The notes beneath the pieces were generated by a model, which was given only the letters and a program-made list of their open reading frames with translations, did not search any database and was not told where the DNA came from. Positions 26,753 to 35,622 of a stretch of DNA of 64,000 nucleotides are shown in pieces. The first letter of the stretch is position 1. Each line of letters starts with the position of its first letter. A program made the translations under genes and the position numbers. This stretch comes from CALFBG01 sp045110315 (GTDB lineage Bacteria; Bacteroidota; Bacteroidia; Chitinophagales; Saprospiraceae), in assembly GCA_045110315.1 (NCBI GenBank), contig JBGCFY010000074.1, positions 9,353-73,352 of the forward strand, in the 5' to 3' direction.

Positions 26753-28867
26753 ATGGTAAAATATCCAAAAGCAACTCAGCGTGAGTTGTTTGAACAATCA
26801 AAGCAGTTTTTAAAAGCAGGTAGTGTTTTGGTCGCTGATTTAGAAGTACTTCGGAAAGTAATCGTTTATCACGAATGGCGATACTCAGTACTTAACGAGC
26901 CAATGATTAGTGATTTTGAGTATGACCAGTTGTACCAAATGCTCAAAGGTTTAGAAGCTAAAAATCCGTTACTCGTGACGGTAGATTCTCCTACACAACG
27001 AGTTTCTAGTGATTTAGGAAGTGACTTTCCTCCCGTAGCGCACTTAACGCCAATGTTGTCATTGGACAATTCTTACAACGCGGAAGATTTAAATGATTTT
27101 GACCAGCGGATCAAGAAATTAGTATTGATGGATACCGAGGAGGCAATTGAGTATTGTGTAGAACCAAAGTTTGATGGTGGTAGCATTGCATTAGTTTATG
27201 AAAAAGATTTTCTTACCCGAGGAGCTACACGTGGCAATGGCGTAGAAGGAGAAGAAATGACGCGCAATGCAAAAGCAATGCGTTCTATTCCAATGAAGGC
27301 TAATTTTTCGGCGTATGATATTGAAAAAGTAGAATTGCGCGGCGAGGCTTTAATTCGGAAAGATATTTTTGAAAAGCTGAATAAGGATAGAATGGAAGCG
27401 GGACAAAGTGTTTTTGCCAATCCACGGAATGCTGCTACTGGTGTGCTAAGAGTTAAAGATCCAAGGGAAGTACAAACGCGCGGAATAGAAGCGTTTATTT
27501 ATCAGTTAGGATATGGCGTCAATGCTGCTGGAGAAAATCGTTTGGGGCAATTTGAAACCCACGATGAAGGCATTAAGTTTTTAGAAAAACTAGGGTTTAA
27601 AGTTCCCGTCGAAGAACGGAAGCTTTGTAAAAATATACAAGAAGTCATTGACTTTTGCCTTTATTGGCAAGAGCAGCGAGAAAATTACCCTTACGAAATT
27701 GATGGCATGGTAGTAAAAGTAAATCGACTTGATTTACAAGAACGCTGCGGCTATACAAGCCATCATCCACGCTGGGCAATTGCTTTTAAATTTAAAGCGA
27801 AACAAGCGACTACGAAGTTAGTTAATATTGAATATCAAGTTGGTAAAATTGGTTCGATTACGCCGGTGGCGAAGTTAGATCCAGTTCAACTGGCAGGCGT
27901 TACGGTATCATCCGTTTCTTTGCACAACGAAGAGTTTATTCGATCAAAAGATATTAGGATTGGAGATACCGTTTTGGTGGAGCGAGCGGGCGACGTAATT
28001 CCTTACATTGTAAAGACGATGGAAGAGTTGCGGGATGGTAGTGAGGAAGTATTAGTTTTTCCAGAGCATTGTCCGTCGTGTCAAACGAAACTCGTAAAGC
28101 CAGAAAAAGAAGCGGCTTGGCGTTGTACGAACACGCACTGCGAAGCACAAGTCTTACAACGGATGTCTCATCACGTTTCGAAAGATGCGATGAATATCGA
28201 TGGTTTTGGACAAGCGTACGTCGAGCGATTTTTTGAGTTAGGTTGGGTGAAAAATTTAGCGGACATTTATCGATTGGACTATGATAAGCTTGCTACCTTA
28301 GAAGGTTTTGGTGCGAAATCCGCCGCTAATTTGAAAAAAGCAGTTGATAAAGCAAAGCAGAATCCTTTGCATCGTTTTTTATATGGACTGAGCATTCATC
28401 ATCTCGGAAAAAAAGTTTCTAAATTATTAGCGGCAGAAGTATCGCACGTAATGGAGTTGAAAGATTGGTCGGAAGAAGACTTTACCATTATTAAAGATGT
28501 TGGTCCTGTCGTTGCGGAGAACGTAATGGCATTTTTTGCGGATGAAAAGCAAATTGAATTATTAAAAGAAATGGAAAGTTTGGGTGTCAACGTTAAACAA
28601 ACGGAGGCGGATCGACCTAAAACAATCGCAGCGGATGCGCCTTTGATTGGCAAAACAATTCTATTTACGGGAAGTTTACAACAAATGTCTCGTAAAGAAG
28701 CACAGACCAAAGCAGAAAGTGCTGGCGCAAAAAATATCAGCGCCGTTAGTAGTAATTTAAACATTTTGGTTGCCGGAGAAAAGGCAGGCTCGAAATTAAA
28801 AAAGGCACTAGCGTTAGGAACGGTACAAGTTTTGTCGGAAGAAGAGTTCTTAGCCCTTATACAGTAG
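26753..28867 (+). CDS. ligA: NAD-dependent DNA ligase
   Basis: 704 residues, slightly longer than typical. The Ia domain (VYHEWRYSVLNEPMISDFEYDQLY) binds NAD. The catalytic lysine is in CVEPKFDGGS (K139). RGNGVEGEEMTRNAKAMRSIP, the OB fold (VQLAGVTVSSVSLHNEE), the zinc site (CPSC...CTNTHCEAQ, about 440-460), HhH repeats, and a C-terminal BRCT domain (about 625-704) follow in the usual order. LigA seals nicks in replication and repair. The TlpA-like gene begins 21 bp downstream, so the two may share a transcript. Confidence 0.97.
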   Translation: MVKYPKATQRELFEQSKQFLKAGSVLVADLEVLRKVIVYHEWRYSVLNEPMISDFEYDQLYQMLKGLEAKNPLLVTVDSPTQRVSSDLGSDFPPVAHLTPMLSLDNSYNAEDLNDFDQRIKKLVLMDTEEAIEYCVEPKFDGGSIALVYEKDFLTRGATRGNGVEGEEMTRNAKAMRSIPMKANFSAYDIEKVELRGEALIRKDIFEKLNKDRMEAGQSVFANPRNAATGVLRVKDPREVQTRGIEAFIYQLGYGVNAAGENRLGQFETHDEGIKFLEKLGFKVPVEERKLCKNIQEVIDFCLYWQEQRENYPYEIDGMVVKVNRLDLQERCGYTSHHPRWAIAFKFKAKQATTKLVNIEYQVGKIGSITPVAKLDPVQLAGVTVSSVSLHNEEFIRSKDIRIGDTVLVERAGDVIPYIVKTMEELRDGSEEVLVFPEHCPSCQTKLVKPEKEAAWRCTNTHCEAQVLQRMSHHVSKDAMNIDGFGQAYVERFFELGWVKNLADIYRLDYDKLATLEGFGAKSAANLKKAVDKAKQNPLHRFLYGLSIHHLGKKVSKLLAAEVSHVMELKDWSEEDFTIIKDVGPVVAENVMAFFADEKQIELLKEMESLGVNVKQTEADRPKTIAADAPLIGKTILFTGSLQQMSRKEAQTKAESAGAKNISAVSSNLNILVAGEKAGSKLKKALALGTVQVLSEEEFLALIQ

Positions 28868-28888
28868 ATTTTATTCTAAATTATAGAC

Positions 28889-30292
28889 ATGATAAAAAAA
28901 TATCAACCCAGCTTATACTTGTTGCTCTTACTTTTGCTCGGACAGACACAATGGTCTTGTAAAGGCACGGGTAAAGCGAATCAGGTTACACAAGAAACCT
29001 TGGAGTTCTCTTGTCAGTTAAAATCTTGCGATTTAGGGGAACCTCTGAATTTGTATAAATTTAATGGAATCAACTTTACGGAAATTCAAAAGGCAATGGC
29101 GGATTCTGTCGGTCTGTACAAGTTTACGATTCCGAAATCCACGGAAAATTTTTATTACGTTGGTCCGCATTCCCAAAACATTAAACCGATTCTACTCGGA
29201 CAGGAAAAAGGGATTACTGTGGTAGGAAATTGTAAAGAAATGCGCGCAGCAAAGGCGATGAATTCTCCCTTGAATGCCAATTTTCAAGAAACGATGAAAA
29301 AGGTGAATGCTTTTCAAACGGAAAACAATCAGTTGTTTAAAGAGTTTAGACAAGCAATGGGTAATCCGGCTTCCCTTAAATTGGTGGAAGAAAAGTTAGC
29401 TAATTTAGATCAGCGAAAACTTGATTTGTTGGAGACGACGAAAGCAAAAAGTCTAACCGTCGCAAGAATTGTTTCAACGAAAACCTATTTGAGTTTTCAA
29501 AACAATCAAGGCGCTTACGAAAACGAGATTGATTATTATGCAAAAGAATCTTTCCGGTTCATTGATTTTAAGGATTCTGGTTATAACAACATTCCGGCAG
29601 TCTATGAACTGTATCGCGACGTTGCTCGTACTTTGATGGGCGTGAATACGACTACCGAACAATTAAATATTTACCTTGATTCGGCTTTGAGCCAAATTCC
29701 AGTCAATACCAATATGCAACGGTATGCGCTTGGCGGTGTAGTGCATGCGTTGCAAGCCAAAAATCACGAATCATTTCCACGATATGGCACGCGTTACCTT
29801 GCTGTCGCCGAAGATATGGAAGAAGCACCGATAGTAGATTTAAAAACAAAACTAGAAAATGCAACTGCTTTTCTAGTTGGTGCGGCCCCACCAGACTTTA
29901 CACAAGAAACACCTGAAGGTGCACCGATGAGTCTAAGCGATTTTAAAGGAAAAATTGTATTGCTTGATTTTTGGGCAAGTTGGTGTGGTCCTTGTCGAAG
30001 AGAAAATCCGAATGTGTTACGGTTGTACGAAAAATATAATAAGAAAGGGTTTGAAGTATTAGCCGTAAGTTTGGATCAGAAAAAAGCAGCTTGGGTGAAA
30101 GCGATTGAAAAAGATGGTTTGGTTTGGAATCATGTCAGTGATTTGAAAGGTTGGAAGAATGAAGTAGCAGGGACTTACTCTGTACGTTCTATTCCACAAA
30201 CATTTTTATTGGACAAGGAAGGTAAAATTTTAGCGAAAAATCTAAGAGGACCTTCGCTGGAAAGTGAGCTTGCAAAAATATTTGGGGAGTAA
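28889..30292 (+). CDS. TlpA-like thioredoxin-domain lipoprotein
   Basis: 467 residues. A signal peptide with a lipoprotein-type cysteine (LLLLLLLGQTQWSC) precedes a DUF4369-like beta domain and a helical middle region. The C-terminal ~130 residues are an AhpC/TSA-type thioredoxin fold with LLDFWASWCGPCRRENP, whose CGPC active site is near 366-369. These periplasmic or outer-membrane-anchored proteins reduce or isomerise disulfides. The stop TAA is the start of the palindrome TAAGTACTTA, the terminus of the dispersed repeat. The next gene begins 23 bp downstream. Confidence 0.85.
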   Translation: MIKKYQPSLYLLLLLLLGQTQWSCKGTGKANQVTQETLEFSCQLKSCDLGEPLNLYKFNGINFTEIQKAMADSVGLYKFTIPKSTENFYYVGPHSQNIKPILLGQEKGITVVGNCKEMRAAKAMNSPLNANFQETMKKVNAFQTENNQLFKEFRQAMGNPASLKLVEEKLANLDQRKLDLLETTKAKSLTVARIVSTKTYLSFQNNQGAYENEIDYYAKESFRFIDFKDSGYNNIPAVYELYRDVARTLMGVNTTTEQLNIYLDSALSQIPVNTNMQRYALGGVVHALQAKNHESFPRYGTRYLAVAEDMEEAPIVDLKTKLENATAFLVGAAPPDFTQETPEGAPMSLSDFKGKIVLLDFWASWCGPCRRENPNVLRLYEKYNKKGFEVLAVSLDQKKAAWVKAIEKDGLVWNHVSDLKGWKNEVAGTYSVRSIPQTFLLDKEGKILAKNLRGPSLESELAKIFGE

Positions 30293-30315
30293 GTACTTAG
30301 CTGTTATTTTAAATC

Positions 30316-31068
30316 ATGATCATCATGAAAAAACAAAAACTGTGGATCGTTTGCTGTTTGCTTTTAAGCATTATCGCTTGCGAAACACCACCGAACTCCA
30401 TTGATGAAACGAAGGCTGCCGCATTGTTGGCCGATAGTTTATCAGCAATTGCTCGGCAAGATTCTTTGGCGGAGTTGGCGGCTAAAAAAAGGGTGCCAGA
30501 TTATGACACTTTAAAATGGACGGAGCTAATTGCTTTAGATTCTACCATTATCGTAGACATGAAATATGCTACCACGGAAAATTTTGTCAAAGAAAAAATG
30601 TACAATTGTAGTCGTTGCTTTCTCCGACCAAAAGTGGCTATTGCCGTTACAAAAGCTCAACAGATTTTACAAAAAAAAGGCTACGGTTTGAAAATGCTAG
30701 ATTGTTACCGACCCTTGCCGATTCAGCAAAAACTCTGGGATAAAGTTCCCAACGCGAGTTACGTAACGCCACCCAAACGCGGTTCTATGCACAATCGAGG
30801 ATCGGCGGTAGATTTGACGATTGTCAATGCGCAAGGAGAAGAACTGGATATGGGAACTGAATTCGATTTCTTTGGAAAACGGGCGCACCACGATTTTACC
30901 GATTTATCTCCGACTATTTTAGCGAATCGGACTTTACTCAAAAATACGATGAAGGACGTGGGATTTCAGTGGATTCGGACAGAGTGGTGGCATTATTATT
31001 TTAAAGAAGGTGCACCAGGAATTTTTCCGCTTTCAAAAATGTTATGGTCTTGCGAAGAAGACAAATAG
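30316..31068 (+). CDS. M15 family D-alanyl-D-alanine dipeptidase (VanX/DdpX-type)
   Basis: 250 residues. A lipoprotein signal (MKKQKLWIVCCLLLSIIAC) suggests the true start could be the ATG at 30325 rather than 30316. The catalytic domain shows YNCSRCFLRPKVA, LDCYRPLPIQQKLW, then SMHNRGSAVD (zinc ligands His and Asp, about 157-166) and TEWWHYYF (catalytic Glu and zinc His, about 223-226), the M15D set. It hydrolyses D-Ala-D-Ala. In a peptidoglycan-recycling or scavenging context this is a normal cell-envelope function; no van resistance genes are nearby, so a resistance role is unsupported. Confidence 0.85.
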   Translation: MIIMKKQKLWIVCCLLLSIIACETPPNSIDETKAAALLADSLSAIARQDSLAELAAKKRVPDYDTLKWTELIALDSTIIVDMKYATTENFVKEKMYNCSRCFLRPKVAIAVTKAQQILQKKGYGLKMLDCYRPLPIQQKLWDKVPNASYVTPPKRGSMHNRGSAVDLTIVNAQGEELDMGTEFDFFGKRAHHDFTDLSPTILANRTLLKNTMKDVGFQWIRTEWWHYYFKEGAPGIFPLSKMLWSCEEDK

Positions 31069-31188
31069 GGCATAATCTCGGGCAATTAGCGGTTGCACGA
31101 AACAAAGCACTAGATAAACACGTTAGATATGTGGTAATTTTCTAATTTTACGACAAATTATTATTTCATATAATATTTATAAAAACCG

Positions 31189-32160
31189 ATGCAAGAGACA
31201 AAATATAAATCAGAAGTAGAAGCAGTAGATGGATTGGCGCAAGCTTACCGAGATTTGTCGACAGAGATTGCAAAAGTGATCATTGGACAAGAAGAAGTAG
31301 TTAAAGCAGTCATTATTTCTCTTTTTAGTAATGGACATAGCTTATTGGTTGGTGTACCTGGCTTAGCAAAAACGCTTTTGGTTAGTACCATCTCTGAAGT
31401 GTTAGACTTGGATTTTAAAAGAATTCAGTTTACACCGGATTTGATGCCTTCGGATATTACTGGTTCTGAGATTTTGGGAGAGAACCGACAATTTAAATTT
31501 AACAAAGGTCCTCTTTTTTCTAATATTGTTTTGGCAGATGAGATTAATCGTACGCCTCCTAAAACGCAGGCTGCTTTATTGGAAGCGATGCAGGAACGTT
31601 CGGTAACGGTTGGTGGACAACGCCACTTGTTGCCTTCTCCTTTCTTTGTATTGGCTACTCAAAACCCAATTGAGCAAGAAGGAACTTATCCTTTACCCGA
31701 AGCACAGTTGGATCGTTTTATGTTTAATATTCCTTTGGATTACCCTTCGTACGATGAAGAAATTCAAGTCGTAAAAAGTACAACGGCCGTACAAAAACAT
31801 GAATTAAAGCACATCGTAACTTCCGAGCAAATTTTGTTTTTCCAACAGTTAATTAAGCGTATTCCGATTACAGATAATGTATTAGAATATGCCGTTTCTT
31901 TAGCTACTAAAACGAGACCAAATACTGCGCGAGCTACGGATGCTGTTAATAATTACATCTCTTGGGGCGCAGGTCCTCGGGCTTCTCAGTATCTAGTTTT
32001 TGGTGCAAAATGCCACGCAGCAATCAATGGTAAATACTCTCCAGATATTGAAGATGTACAAGCTATTGCTAAATATGTATTGCGACACAGAATTGTAAGA
32101 AACTATAAAGCAGAAGCGGAAGGCATTACAGAAGAAAAAATCATTGAAGGCTTGTTTTAA
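31189..32160 (+). CDS. MoxR-family AAA+ ATPase
   Basis: 323 residues. Walker A is GVPGLAKT (52-59), Walker B is NIVLADEIN (about 110-118), and VLATQNPIEQEGTYPLPEAQLDRFMF contains sensor 1 and the arginine-finger region typical of MoxR. A lid domain occupies the C-terminal third. MoxR ATPases act as chaperones with VWA-domain partners, usually encoded next door. Here the DUF58/VWA partner does not follow; the next gene is an SRPBCC protein, so the partner must lie elsewhere. It is separate from the divergent AAA/VWA pair at 60.3-62.6 kb. Confidence 0.9.
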   Translation: MQETKYKSEVEAVDGLAQAYRDLSTEIAKVIIGQEEVVKAVIISLFSNGHSLLVGVPGLAKTLLVSTISEVLDLDFKRIQFTPDLMPSDITGSEILGENRQFKFNKGPLFSNIVLADEINRTPPKTQAALLEAMQERSVTVGGQRHLLPSPFFVLATQNPIEQEGTYPLPEAQLDRFMFNIPLDYPSYDEEIQVVKSTTAVQKHELKHIVTSEQILFFQQLIKRIPITDNVLEYAVSLATKTRPNTARATDAVNNYISWGAGPRASQYLVFGAKCHAAINGKYSPDIEDVQAIAKYVLRHRIVRNYKAEAEGITEEKIIEGLF

Positions 32161-32312
32161 AAATGCGCTTTTAGTGCTTAGCTTAATTAAAGCTTACAAA
32201 ATAGCTCAAATTGGTATAGACCGATTTGAGTTATTTTTGTTTTAAAATGTTTTATTTTATAATTTATAAAACTTTTTGTTTATTTTGTGTTGCGCTTTAA
32301 TGAAATTTCTTT

Positions 32313-32370
32313 GAAGTTGTTTTAAAATGAGCTTAGCTGCAGGTATTAAGATCTATTTTTAAACAACTTC
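32313..32370. repeat. GAAGTTGTTTTAAAA inverted repeat upstream of the SRPBCC gene
   Basis: GAAGTTGTTTTAAAA (32313-32327) and TTTTTAAACAACTTC (32356-32370) form a stem of ~15 bp with a 28-nt loop. It lies 25 bp before the ATG at 32396, so it is in the promoter or leader of that gene. The arms recur elsewhere in the window. Confidence 0.55.
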
Positions 32371-32395
32371 TTTTTTATAAACAAAACGTCAAATT

Positions 32396-33418
32396 ATGAA
32401 AATTTTAAAAAACCTACTGATTGGCTTACTAGGTCTAATCGTTTTATTGGTTCTCGTTTCTTTTCTACTCCCTTCCAAATCAACCGTTGATCGATCCATT
32501 GTGATTAATTCACCAAGTGCGACGGTTTATGAGCAAGTTGTCGATCTCAGGAATTGGGAAAAATGGTCTGCTTGGTATGAAATGGAACCTACAGCAACTT
32601 GGAAATATAGTGATCCTGCGAAAGGGAAAGCAGCTTGGTATAGTTGGGATGGAGAATTAATTCGTCAAGGGAAATTGACTATTACAGAAACGAATCCTGA
32701 GAAAAGTATCAACACTAAAATGGACTTTGGAGGAAACGGAGATGCAATTAGCAATTGGACTTTCAAGGAGAAAGATGGAACTACAGAAGTGACTTGGGCT
32801 TTCGAAACGGAACATGGTATGAATCCGCAAAGTAGGTGGATGGGATTATTTATGGATAGTATGCTTGGTGATTCCTTTGAGCAAGGCTTAACAAAAATGA
32901 AAAAACTTTGTGAAAGTTTACCCGCAAAACCTGTTACGGCAATTACTACTTTTGAAACGGGTGGTGTGCAATACGTTGGGGTTCGCGCTAAAGTTAAAAT
33001 GGAAAACATTAGTAAATTCTACGAAAAGAATTTCCCTTTACTTGGACAACATTTGGGCAATAAAGGGCTGACACCGAAAAGTATGCCTAGAGGAATTTTT
33101 TATGTCTGGGACGAAAAGAATGGCGTAACGGATATGGCAGCAGCGATGGCAATTTCTGATTTGCCTGACTTGAGTAAGCCGCTCAAAAAGATAAAAATGG
33201 AAGGTGGTGAAGTAGCTGTTTTTGATCAATTATTAGTTTGTGATTATTACGGAGAATACGACGGTACAGTGATTGCGCACGAAGCAATGGATAAGTGGTT
33301 GAAGGAACAAGGCAAAACGCAGACTCCGCCAGTGATGGAAGAATACGTTACGGATCCAATGCAAGAAACAGATCCGAAGAAGTGGTTAACCAAAATTTAT
33401 TATCCTTACGAAAATTAA
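32396..33418 (+). CDS. SRPBCC (polyketide cyclase-like) and GyrI-like two-domain protein
   Basis: 340 residues. One N-terminal transmembrane helix (LLIGLLGLIVLLVLVSFLL) is followed by an SRPBCC/START-like fold (residues ~30-175: STVDRSIVINSPSATVYEQVVDLRNWEKWSAWYEM). A second, GyrI-like/AraC effector-binding domain spans ~180-340 (GVQYVGVRAKVKMENISKFYEKNFPLLGQ). Both are small-molecule-binding folds. The protein is probably anchored in the inner membrane by its N terminus. Ligand and process are unknown. Confidence 0.75.
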   Translation: MKILKNLLIGLLGLIVLLVLVSFLLPSKSTVDRSIVINSPSATVYEQVVDLRNWEKWSAWYEMEPTATWKYSDPAKGKAAWYSWDGELIRQGKLTITETNPEKSINTKMDFGGNGDAISNWTFKEKDGTTEVTWAFETEHGMNPQSRWMGLFMDSMLGDSFEQGLTKMKKLCESLPAKPVTAITTFETGGVQYVGVRAKVKMENISKFYEKNFPLLGQHLGNKGLTPKSMPRGIFYVWDEKNGVTDMAAAMAISDLPDLSKPLKKIKMEGGEVAVFDQLLVCDYYGEYDGTVIAHEAMDKWLKEQGKTQTPPVMEEYVTDPMQETDPKKWLTKIYYPYEN

Positions 33419-33517
33419 GGCTAAGAAATTTACTTAAATAAGTTGTTTAAAAGACAAATCGAGGAATACGGCTAACCATATTCCTCGACTTATTTATGAT
33501 AGTAAGCAATGTGTGTT

Positions 33518-33683
33518 TAAGTAGTTCGCGGAAATTGAGTTTACAATAAGTTGAAAAGAATTTTGAGCAGTCTCTTCGTTGCTCAAAGCCTTCCTAAGCT
33601 AAGGCTTAGGGCGGTTTTCGCGCCTCGATACTGTACAAAATCTAACGCAATTTAATGGTAAAATAATTTTATCTTGGTACTTA
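33518..33683. mobile_element. MITE-like repeat, long copy B
   Basis: The right end TTTTATCTTGGTACTTA is well conserved and its last three bases are the stop codon of the cytochrome gene on the minus strand. The left end (TAAGTAGTTCGCGGAAATT) is diverged. The core CAGTCTCTTCGTTGCTCAAA, GCGGTTTTCGCGCCTCGATA and TCTAACGCAATTTAATGG matches copies A and C. Confidence 0.65.
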
Positions 33684-35102
33684 CAAGGTTTTCAAGTACT
33701 CAATCAAAGCGGTTCTTTCACTACTCGATAGCTTATCTCCAAAACGGTGTCCTTGATTACTATATCCAGGAAGCGTTGTATCGTAGGTCTTTTTGTCAAC
33801 TTTACTATCTGGGGTGCTATAATTCCAACCTAATTTTTCAGTGTCGTAATCTGAACTTTGATAAGTTCTTTTCCAGTAGGTTGGCCGTTGTGTACTATTG
33901 AGTAAATCCTCTAAAGTGGGTACGGAGGCATTGTGTAAGTAAGGTGCAGTTGCCCAAATACCATCTAGAGGTTGAGCCACGTAACCACCATCACTAACTA
34001 ACTGTGCGGACCCAGGGTTTTGACTAAACCAACCATCATTAAACCAGTTAATGAAATTAGATAAACTCTGATTTTGGTAAGCTTCCGATAAGAGTGGATC
34101 AGTGCCTACTCGATCAACGGTTACTAATAAATTTGGATAGGTCGCATCTGTTCCGTAGGAACCGTGACAGCCTTCGCAGTGCTCATCGTAAAGTCTTTCT
34201 CCTTGCTCTGCTAAAGTTGTATTGATGGGAAAAGGATAAGCGGGGGCTTCAATGCTATTGATAAAAGCCAAAACATCGTTGAATTTATCATCTACGGCTC
34301 TTGCTTTGGTACTGTCTGACATGGTGAGTAGGCTCGAAGCCATCATAAATCTACAAAAATCATCTCTCCCAATCGCAGTATAAAACATCGCATTTTTCTT
34401 TTTGAGCAACCACCACGCCGGAACATCCGTAGGAATCAGTAAAGGCGGAATCGGCTCGCTCGGTTGATCTTGCCATTCTAAAGACCAAGGGTCGCGGTGC
34501 GCGGCTAGAATAGCGGTAATTTTATCAGCAGGATTGACGCCGATCGTTTCTGTAACAAGATAAGGTGCGGTGGCTTCAACTGCTTTTCTAAAAGGATCGT
34601 AAGCTTGAAATTCGGGAGAATTAGCGCCACCGTATAAGGAACTGATAACGGCAGAAGCGGTAGGAATGATGGCAGACTGATCTTTGGTAAAATCATAATC
34701 ATGACTCCCTAGCCCGAGTACAAATTCACCATTAATTTTAGCAGCGTGGCATTGCATACAGTTGGGAGCAACAACACGAATGCCATTTGGTGCATCTACG
34801 GCAGTGAATTCGTAAGGAATATCTGCATTGTCTCCCGTACGATTCAGGAAATTATCACCTGTTCCGGAGACTAAGGTAAATGCGCCGTAAGGAATACCCG
34901 AACTAACATAATCTCCCTCAACGAGATAATCGTAACCTGCAGCGGGATCTCCCGTTCGTTGTTGAGCAGGAGGAATTGGACTGGTACCTTCGAAGGAAAA
35001 ACCTGGTGTGGGAGTAGGATTTTGTGATGCTTCCTCTTTGCTACAAGTAATCATGATCGCCATAAATGCAAGGAGCAGGCTAAATAATAATAGTTTTTTC
35101 AT
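33681..35102 (-). CDS. Dihaem c-type cytochrome lipoprotein
   Basis: 473 residues. A lipoprotein signal (MKKLLLFSLLLAFMAIMITC) is followed by a Pro/Thr-rich linker. Two CxxCH haem c sites are visible: CMQCH near residue 115 and CEGCH near 308. APYLHNASVPTLEDLL lies in the C-terminal half, as in many dihaem oxidoreductases and cytochrome c peroxidase-like proteins. It should act in periplasmic or outer-membrane electron transfer. The stop codon is the terminal TAA of the adjacent repeat, so the last residues (FGDKLSSSERTALIEYLKTL) may have been set by that insertion. Confidence 0.8.
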   Translation of the reverse strand: MKKLLLFSLLLAFMAIMITCSKEEASQNPTPTPGFSFEGTSPIPPAQQRTGDPAAGYDYLVEGDYVSSGIPYGAFTLVSGTGDNFLNRTGDNADIPYEFTAVDAPNGIRVVAPNCMQCHAAKINGEFVLGLGSHDYDFTKDQSAIIPTASAVISSLYGGANSPEFQAYDPFRKAVEATAPYLVTETIGVNPADKITAILAAHRDPWSLEWQDQPSEPIPPLLIPTDVPAWWLLKKKNAMFYTAIGRDDFCRFMMASSLLTMSDSTKARAVDDKFNDVLAFINSIEAPAYPFPINTTLAEQGERLYDEHCEGCHGSYGTDATYPNLLVTVDRVGTDPLLSEAYQNQSLSNFINWFNDGWFSQNPGSAQLVSDGGYVAQPLDGIWATAPYLHNASVPTLEDLLNSTQRPTYWKRTYQSSDYDTEKLGWNYSTPDSKVDKKTYDTTLPGYSNQGHRFGDKLSSSERTALIEYLKTL

Positions 35103-35176
35103 TTTTCATAGGATTGTATTTTTAAAAATAACTGCTGTTAAAATACGCCAAAATTTAATAAAATAGCATCTTTTAA

Positions 35177-35379
35177 AGTAAATAAGTAGGTTAAACGCAT
35201 TAAATATTAATCCCGTAGAATAGAAGAGAAATATTGATTTTTGAATATCTAATCTTGAATATTGATTGAAAAATGATCAAACGTTACCAAAAATGGACAA
35301 CAAATCAATATTCAAGACTCCATTACTCAATATTCATTTTTTTAAAATAATTTGATGCGTTTAACCTAGTAAATAAGTA
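35177..35379. mobile_element. Hairpin element flanked by a 12-bp direct repeat
   Basis: AGTAAATAAGTA occurs at 35177-35188 and again at 35368-35379. Between them GGTTAAACGCATTAAAT at the left is inverted as ATTTGATGCGTTTAACC at the right, and an inner pair TCTTGAATATTGATT/AATCAATATTCAAGA extends the fold, so the 179-bp insert could form a long imperfect hairpin. No protein is encoded. A third AGTAAATAAG copy at ~35388 means the direct repeat is not proof of target duplication. Confidence 0.5.
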
Positions 35380-35460
35380 CATTTTACTAGTAAATAAGAC
35401 TTGCTTTTGAAGCCTTCTTTTCAGTGATAATTGCGTTAAGAAAATAACTATAGCGCTCTA

Positions 35461-35508
35461 TAAGTACCAATATAAATTAATGGCAATTCAACTTTTTTTT
35501 AGTACTTA
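35461..35508. mobile_element. Internally deleted 48-bp copy of the TAAGTAC repeat
   Basis: TAAGTACCAATATAAATTA at the left and TTTTTAGTACTTA at the right, with TGGCAATTCAA in between, which matches the right third of copy C. This is the most symmetrical copy and best defines the termini. Confidence 0.6.
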
Positions 35509-35596
35509 CGGTAACTAATAAGGCAATTTAAAAATAACTTTTGTAAACATTTTTGGAGTTTTTAAACAACTGCTAAGAAGTTTAATAGTCATTTCA

Positions 35597-35604
35597 TACT
35601 TTTG
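35597..35604 (+). promoter_or_regulatory. Likely promoter -7 element of the DUF4837 gene
   Basis: TACTTTTG, 18 bp upstream of the ATG at 35623, matches TAnnTTTG. A GTTTTTAAACAAC motif lies just upstream (35556-35570). Confidence 0.45.
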
Positions 35605-35622
35605 TAATAAATAAAATACCCT

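Noticed and set aside
30316..31068. VanX-type enzyme as part of a vancomycin-resistance cluster
   Set aside because: No vanH, vanA or regulator genes nearby; a general D-Ala-D-Ala dipeptidase lipoprotein is common in the phylum.
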